From Cellulomonadaceae bacterium (GTDB lineage Bacteria > Actinomycetota > Actinomycetes > Actinomycetales > Cellulomonadaceae): a stretch of 6,810 nt of DNA. Under the pieces are notes generated by a model. The model did not search any database. It was not told the DNA's origin and was given only the letters and a program-made list of their open reading frames with translations. Shown here piece after piece: positions 6,256 to 6,810 of this stretch (positions are counted from its first letter, which is position 1; each line of letters opens with the position of its first letter). The stretch is from the NCBI GenBank assembly GCA_031283115.1, contig JAITCK010000005.1:1-6810 (forward strand). Direction: 5' to 3'. The translations under genes and the position numbers were made by a program.

Positions 6256-6575
6256 CTATTGTCGATTCCGCTCAGCTAGAACTTGTTCGATTTCTGAAAC
6301 AGATGGCTTATATTCACGACGATTTTGCATCCTAAAATTTTTCAGATTCGGCAAATCCATAATCGGTTGTAAATCTGCGTCCGCCACCCGAGTCGTTTCA
6401 TACATGTAAAGCGTTTCTAAATCTGGAGTACCACGCAATGCTTTAACAGAAGGTATAATTGGACCATTGCAAAACCAGAAGGAATTTACATTGGGGCACG
6501 ATGCAATGAAATCAATATTTTTTATCTTTCGACAAGTGTCGAAATGAAGTATTCTAATCGATTCATACCGTTCAA
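6256..6575 (-). pseudogene. C-terminal remnant of a leucine-rich-repeat protein, possible former immunity gene
   Basis: Read on the minus strand from about 6575 to the TAG at 6258-6256, the frame gives LERYESIRILHFDTCRKIKN, then IDFIASCPNVNSFWF, GTPDLETLYMYETTRVADADL and DLPNLKNFRMQNRREYKP, and it ends AERNRQ. Regular LxxL/Nxx spacing about every 20-24 residues is that of a leucine-rich-repeat fold. Proteins of this kind occur next to polymorphic toxin genes, where some act as immunity proteins; that role is inferred from context. No ATG or GTG lies in frame; the only candidate is TTG 6438, which would discard half the repeats, so the gene has lost its 5' end. Counted lines are 35% G+C against up to 75% in metB, a sign of separate origin. 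Its first bases run into the secreted frame at 6522 in another frame. Confidence 0.6.
6527..6544. repeat. 8-2-8 perfect palindrome near the LRR/secreted-frame junction
   Basis: TTTCGACA-AG-TGTCGAAA is a perfect dyad with 8-bp arms. It lies inside the LRR reading frame and just before the stop of the 6522 frame. It does not match the actinobacterial LexA box pattern (TCGAAC-N4-GTTCGA). Significance is unknown. Confidence 0.5.
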
Positions 6576-6740
6576 GGCTAAACCGATGGGTGCACCCACG
6601 CCTGTCAGGTCGAGAATCGTTCCAGCGACGCCGAGAGAGGAAGTTACTACCGTACTTGTTCTTGCTTGACTGGTAGCAACGGAGACGGGCGAGGTGGAGG
6701 TTCCCGCGTTTCTACTGTCATTTACGACAGCCGACGCAGG

Positions 6741-6810
6741 AGACACCACAGCGGTGAGGGAGGTAGCCACCGCCACCACACCAGAGACCCACCGACGCGC
6801 CCACACACCA
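6741..6810 (-). repeat. Signal-peptide repeat, copy B
   Basis: Direct-repeat partner of 6002-6071, offset 739 bp. The match is still perfect at the window edge, so the repeat may extend further right. Confidence 0.9.

Larger units (their letters stand above)
6522..6810 (-). pseudogene. Second secreted N-terminus with the shared signal peptide, truncated
   Basis: The frame enters from the right edge; GTG 6806 is the first visible start but the gene may begin further right. It opens VWARRWVSG with a hydrophobic core and an SPASA cleavage-type end, nearly identical to the mini-Rhs signal peptide. Then comes a Ser/Thr-rich stretch (to about residue 55) and a small hydrophobic Gly-rich piece, GVAGTILDLTGVGAPIGLAL. 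The frame then runs into the A+T-rich LRR island and stops at 6522 after about 15 unrelated residues. No Rhs repeats or catalytic motif are visible. It is probably the head of a secreted Rhs or other toxin-like protein cut off by recombination; a genuine small secreted protein of about 70 mature residues is the alternative. Confidence 0.55.

Noticed and set aside
6527..6544. LexA/SOS box
   Set aside because: The palindrome reads TTTCGACA-AG-TGTCGAAA and lacks the GAAC-N4-GTTC core of the actinobacterial LexA site; it also lies inside a reading frame.
5390..6810. Insertion sequence or transposase as the source of the rearrangements
   Set aside because: No transposase motif, terminal inverted repeats or target-site duplication could be found; recombination between Rhs-type repeats explains the pieces better.
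1..6810. tRNA, rRNA, CRISPR array or riboswitch
   Set aside because: No cloverleaf-like pattern, no regularly spaced direct repeats and no long untranslated leader were seen; the genes are tightly packed or leaderless.

Overview
The window comes from a high-GC Gram-positive bacterium (Actinomycetota). Core-gene stretches reach about 75% G+C by direct count. GTG starts are common, and at least four genes appear to be transcribed without a leader, with a TANNNT -10 element 6 nt before the start codon. Protein styles fit too: an HTH-less LysR domain protein, an actinobacterial-type cystathionine gamma-synthase, and Rhs/YD proteins with signal peptides. I cannot name the genus; Propionibacteriaceae or Actinomycetaceae would be guesses.

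Left part (1-4405) is an intact, ordinary amino-acid metabolism block, all on the minus strand. Read in the direction of transcription it holds a LysR-type ligand-binding-domain protein with no DNA-binding head and a very basic tail (4405-3542), then metB-like cystathionine gamma-synthase (3532-2255), an AI-2E/PerM-type membrane exporter (2196-955), and threonine ammonia-lyase ilvA (958 running off the left edge). The exporter stop and ilvA start overlap as ATGA, so those two are probably translationally coupled. The LysR-like protein and metB are 9 nt apart. Methionine-branch and isoleucine-branch enzymes both draw on the aspartate/threonine family, which makes the neighbourhood coherent, but nothing here proves common regulation.

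The middle (4446-5388, plus strand) is a broken Mrr-like restriction endonuclease. Its pieces lie in three reading frames, with an apparent internal deletion near 4556 and a one-base frameshift near 4750, while the PD-(D/E)xK catalytic part is still readable. After it comes a short leaderless reading frame (5437-5640) with an HX3CX2C zinc-ligand motif, preceded by a perfect 7-bp dyad.

The right part (about 5600-6810, minus strand) is a scrapyard of polymorphic-toxin genes. There is a mini-Rhs frame in which a signal peptide is joined directly to the last YD repeat and Rhs core. There is also the tail of a leucine-rich-repeat protein, probably a former immunity gene, in an A+T-rich island (about 35% G+C in counted lines). 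At the right edge a second secreted N-terminus carries nearly the same signal-peptide DNA (65 of 70 bases identical, 739 bp apart). These remnants point to repeated recombination between Rhs cassettes. I found no rRNA, tRNA, CRISPR array or transposase.
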